Part shown: one piece after another, positions 61,327 to 64,000 of the stretch | Numbering within the stretch: position 1 is the first letter of the stretch | How the letters are laid out: the number at the start of each line of letters is the position of its first letter | Assembly (NCBI RefSeq): GCF_029633865.1 | Contig: NC_079211.1 | Location: forward strand, 2,216,946 to 2,280,945 | Direction of reading: 5' to 3' | Source of the DNA: Lampris incognitus | Lineage: Eukaryota > Chordata > Actinopteri > Lampriformes > Lampridae | Length of the DNA stretch: 64,000 bases | Program-made: the position numbers and the translations under genes | The notes under the pieces: generated by a model | Seen by the model: the letters and a program-made list of their open reading frames with translations, nothing else | Told to the model about the DNA's origin: nothing | The model's database searches: none

Positions 61327-61760
61327 TAGGGCGCCTGGGTAGCGTAGCGGTCTTTTCTGTTGCCTACCAATACGGGGAAGGCGGTTCGAATCCCCGTGTT
61401 ACCTCCAGCTTGGTCGGGCGTCCCTACAGACAAAATTGGCCGTATCTGTGAGTGGGAAGCCAAATGTGGGTATGTGTCCTGGTCGCTGCACTAGCGCCTT
61501 CTCTGGTCGGTTGGGGCACCTGTTCAGGGTGGAGGGGGAACTGGGGGGACTAGCGTGATCCTCCCACGCGCTATGTCCCCCTGGTGAAACTCCTCACTGT
61601 CAGGTGAAAAGAAGCGGCTGGTGACTCCACATGTATGGGAGGAGACATGTGGTAGTCTGCAGCCCTCCCCGCATCAGCAGAGGGGGTGGAGCAGAGACCG
61701 GGACAGCTCGGAAGAGTGGGGTAATTGGCCAAGTACAATGGGGGGGGGGTGATGATGTGT
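61327..61760 (+). mobile_element. tRNA-derived SINE, near full length
   Basis: The head reads GGCGCCTGGGTAGCGTAGCG with GGCGGTTCGAATCCCCGTG as B box. The body reads CCTGGTCGCTGCACTAGCGC, CTCCTCACTGTCAGGTG and GGCTGGTGACTCCACATG. The end reads GGGGTAATTGGCCAAG and runs into poly-G. It is the longest copy in the window of the family seen at 25735 and 13662. Confidence 0.9.
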
Positions 61761-62105
61761 GGCCTTATAAACCAGCAGTATCCTCTCCTTCATAAAGATG
61801 ATGGATACACAACTCAAGAACTTCTTTTTTAATCGTGTTATTCTATTATTATTTCAGGGCGGGATTCCTTTTGAAGAGTACAGCAGTTGTCTATATAAAC
61901 CAGTAACACTGTTAGCATTAAATATTCAACTTTCTTTTCTTTCTCCTCACTTCCATGATAAGAATGTGCTGACACCTCTTTTGTGATGCTATCACTTCAT
62001 GTGTGTGAGTAATCACATTAGGACATGTTTAAATGAGATGTTAATGCAGCAGAACCACCACTGACAGACTCCACTATTCTGTCTGACAACTGAGGGGTAT
62101 CAGAG
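61761..62105. other. Upstream region of gpm6a
   Basis: The stretch is AT-rich with no recognised repeat. It may hold part of the gpm6a promoter. Confidence 0.35.
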
Positions 62106-62206
62106 ACCCCCCCCACCCAGATAACTCCTCCTCCTCCTCTACCCCTCCTACCCCCCACCACCACCCCTCCCCCCTGCACTACAACTGCCCCCCCTCCTCA
62201 GTTGGG
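62106..62206. promoter_or_regulatory. Polypyrimidine (C-rich) tract upstream of gpm6a
   Basis: About 100 bp of almost pure C and CTC text, with several runs of six to nine C, lies about 220-320 bp upstream of the gpm6a start codon. Such tracts can form triplex or i-motif/G-quadruplex structures and often lie near promoters. Confidence 0.5.
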
Positions 62207-62236
62207 AGGGCTTCAGTGCTTCTCTGAGCGGCAGAG

Positions 62237-62263
62237 ATGGAGAGCAGGACGGAGATGCAGTGA
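62237..62263 (+). CDS. Short upstream ORF in gpm6a leader (MESRTEMQ)
   Basis: An ATG in the context GCAGAGATGG opens eight codons and ends in TGA. It contains a second ATG (MQ-stop). It lies 162 bp before the main start and could modulate translation if the leader includes it. Confidence 0.35.
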   Translation: MESRTEMQ

Positions 62264-62425
62264 ACGGCGAGAAAGAACCCCCTCAGAAAGAGGAGAAGGA
62301 CATAAAGGAAGGAGCACTTTGTGGATTATCCATCAGCTGGTACCGGCAACAGAAATACGGCTTTAAACCATCAACCTCAGAAGGCTTTTTTCCACATATC
62401 CTGTCCGAAAGCCCACATTAGCAGA

Positions 62426-62462
62426 ATGGAAGAAGACATGGATGAGGGGCAAACCCAGAAAG
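62426..62462 (+). CDS. gpm6a: gpm6a first coding exon
   Basis: GPM6A is a four-transmembrane glycoprotein of the proteolipid (PLP/DM20/M6) family that acts at the neuronal plasma membrane in neurite and filopodium growth. The exon encodes MEEDMDEGQTQK plus one base and splices at GTGAGC (62463), phase 1. Mammalian GPM6A begins MEENMEEGQTQKGCFECC, so ten of twelve residues agree, and the split Gly codon fits. The start context GCAGAATGG is acceptable. The rest of the protein (membrane segments) lies beyond the window. The call rests on a short peptide, splice phase and neighbourhood with asb5. The paralogue (gpm6aa or gpm6ab) is unknown. Confidence 0.85.
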
Positions 62463-63114
62463 GTGAGCGAGATGGTTTCAGTCTGAATCGGGGTGCATTC
62501 TCACCAGGCAGTCTGCTTGCTGGACTTGTGGAACCATTTCCCTGTGTTGTTGGTGGTAATTCCTTTGTCCAGTGAGTTTGGGTGCACCCCGGAGAGCACC
62601 GCGCGCTGTGCGGGGTGTGAACGGGTTGTGTGCATGCTGGTCTGTCTTTGTTCCCTTTATTAGGATTTTGGTGCTTGTCTGTCTGCGTGGCTGGGAAGGA
62701 GATCGAGCCTCGGCACTCATTCATTCCTCAGCTGTCTGTCCACCCACATTCCCACAGCGTTTATCTGCATCCAGGCTTTGTCTCATGAGATCTGATGCGC
62801 GGGGGGGGGGGGGGCTTCTTCAGTCCATACATGCAGTATTACCCTCTGCTCAGAGCAAAACGAGAAGGCTGTTTATAATAATGTGTGGCTGAGAGCTGTG
62901 TGTGAATGTAGTGTCTACAAGATTTTAAAAACGGTGGCAAAATAAAGCCATGCTTCACGGTGAGAAACTGCCGTGTATTTCTACGTGGGATCTATCCTCG
63001 TCTTCCTCATGAAGTGTTGATGTGGAGGGATGAGAAGGGCTTGTTGTGAAGGAGGCAGAGCGCCAGCAGTCACCATGGAGCTGAACACGGCCATCTATTC
63101 TCTCTGTTTGCCCC
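62463..63114 (+). other. gpm6a: gpm6a intron 1, proximal part
   Basis: No further exon was recognised. A 12-G run lies near 62802. Confidence 0.55.
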
Positions 63115-64000
63115 TCAGCTGGGGATGTGTGGGTATAACGTGCTACGAGGGACAGAGAGACAGACAGACATGTGTGGTATAACGTGCTACTAGGGACAGA
63201 GAGACAGACAGACATGTGTGGTATAACGTGCTACTAGAGACAGAGAGACGGGCAGACATGTGTGGTATAACGTGCTACTAGGGACAGAGAGACAGACAGA
63301 CATGTGTGGTATAACGTGCTACTAGAGACAGGGAGACAGACAGACATGTGTGGTATAACGTGCTACTAGGGACAGAGAGACAGACAGACATGTGTGGTAT
63401 AACGTGCTACTAGAGACAGAGAGACGGGCAGACGTGTGTGGTATAACGTGCTACTAGAGACAGGAAGACAGACAGACATGTGTGGTATAACGTGCTACGA
63501 GGGACAGAGAGACAGACAGACATGTGTGGTATAACGTGCTACTAGAGACAGGGAGAAGGGCAGACGTGTGTGGTATAACGTGCTACTAGAGACAGGGAGA
63601 AGGGCAGACGTGTGGTATAACGTGCTACTAGGGACAGAGAGACAGACAGACATGTGTGGGTATAACGTGCTACTAGAGACAGAGAGACGGGCAGACATGT
63701 GTGGTATAACGTGCTACTAGGGACAGAGAGACAGACAGACATGTGTGGGTATAACGTGCTACTAGAGACAGGGAGAAGGGCAGACATGTGTGGGTATAAC
63801 GTGCTACTAGAGACAGAGAGACGGGCAGACATGTGTGGGTATAACGTGCTACTAGGGACAGAGAGACAGACAGACATGTGTGGGTATAACGTGCTACTAG
63901 AGACAGAGAGACAGACAGACATGTGTGGGTATAACGTGCTACTAGAGACAGAGAGACAGACAGACATGTGTGGGTATAACGTGCTACTAGGGACAGAGAG
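63115..64000. repeat. 43-45-bp minisatellite in gpm6a intron 1, about 20 copies
   Basis: The unit contains GTGTGGTATAACGTGCTACT, AGAGACAGAGAGACAGACAG and ACAT. It varies between GAGACAGACAG, GAGACGGGCAG and GAGAAGGGCAG, and between TGTGGT and TGTGGGT. The array runs off the right edge of the window. Confidence 0.95.

Larger units (their letters stand above)
62222..62462 (+). other. gpm6a: gpm6a first exon, 5' UTR and start (approximate)
   Basis: Purine-rich leader (AGCGGCAGAGATGGAGAGCA, AAGAGGAGAAGGACATAAAG) leads to the coding start at 62426. An upstream ORF of eight codons lies at 62237-62263. The 5' boundary is a guess because no TATA box is visible. Confidence 0.5.

Overview
The window looks like teleost fish nuclear DNA. 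Two host genes can be recognised, both on the + strand and both cut by the window edges. Four coding exons of an ankyrin-repeat/SOCS-box gene that best fits asb5 (4845-11406) end about 51 kb upstream of the first coding exon of gpm6a (neuronal membrane glycoprotein M6A; 62426-62462). From memory, ASB5 and GPM6A also lie close together in the same relative orientation in mammals (human 4q34), so the window appears to be an asb5-gpm6a intergenic interval plus the ends of both genes. Spliced genes, fish-type LINEs (L2-like, RTE-like, Rex1-like), tRNA-derived SINEs, hAT transposons and large satellites all point to a fish; there are no bacterial features.

Layout. 1-797 is a symmetric inverted-repeat element. 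797-4844 is asb5 intron or upstream DNA with a SINE, a Penelope-like fragment and a 20-bp minisatellite. 4845-11406 holds the asb5 exons; the 5.6-kb intron between the first two contains a decayed RTE-like LINE and a nearly complete but broken L2-like LINE. 11757-13935 is a nest of SINE, LINE, TIR-flanked tRNA-like element and foldback element. Four large unrelated tandem arrays then follow: 44/42/40-bp units (14152-24365), 61-bp units (26022-32866), 27/29-bp units (33053-47474, containing a 4,742-bp tandem duplication) and 22-bp units (47475-52172). Together with smaller arrays, tandem repeats make up roughly 60 percent of the window. 52190-61760 is a graveyard of Rex1-like LINE pieces, a hAT transposon with an 8-bp target-site duplication and an internal 15-bp array, a hAT-like MITE and SINEs. 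61770-64000 holds the gpm6a 5' end and another 44-bp minisatellite in its first intron.

No operon-like cooperation between genes is expected. Functionally, asb5 encodes a substrate adaptor of a Cullin-RING E3 ligase, and gpm6a encodes a tetraspan membrane protein of neurons. Most long open frames in the arrays exist only because a short stop-free unit is repeated. The most notable structures are the foldback element with hammerhead-like arms (13311-13935), the hAT element that amplified an AP-1-like 15-mer (56185-58590), the duplicated satellite block (37.5-47.0 kb), and an asb5 acceptor site embedded in a GT microsatellite. Everything here was read by eye; no alignments or database searches were run.
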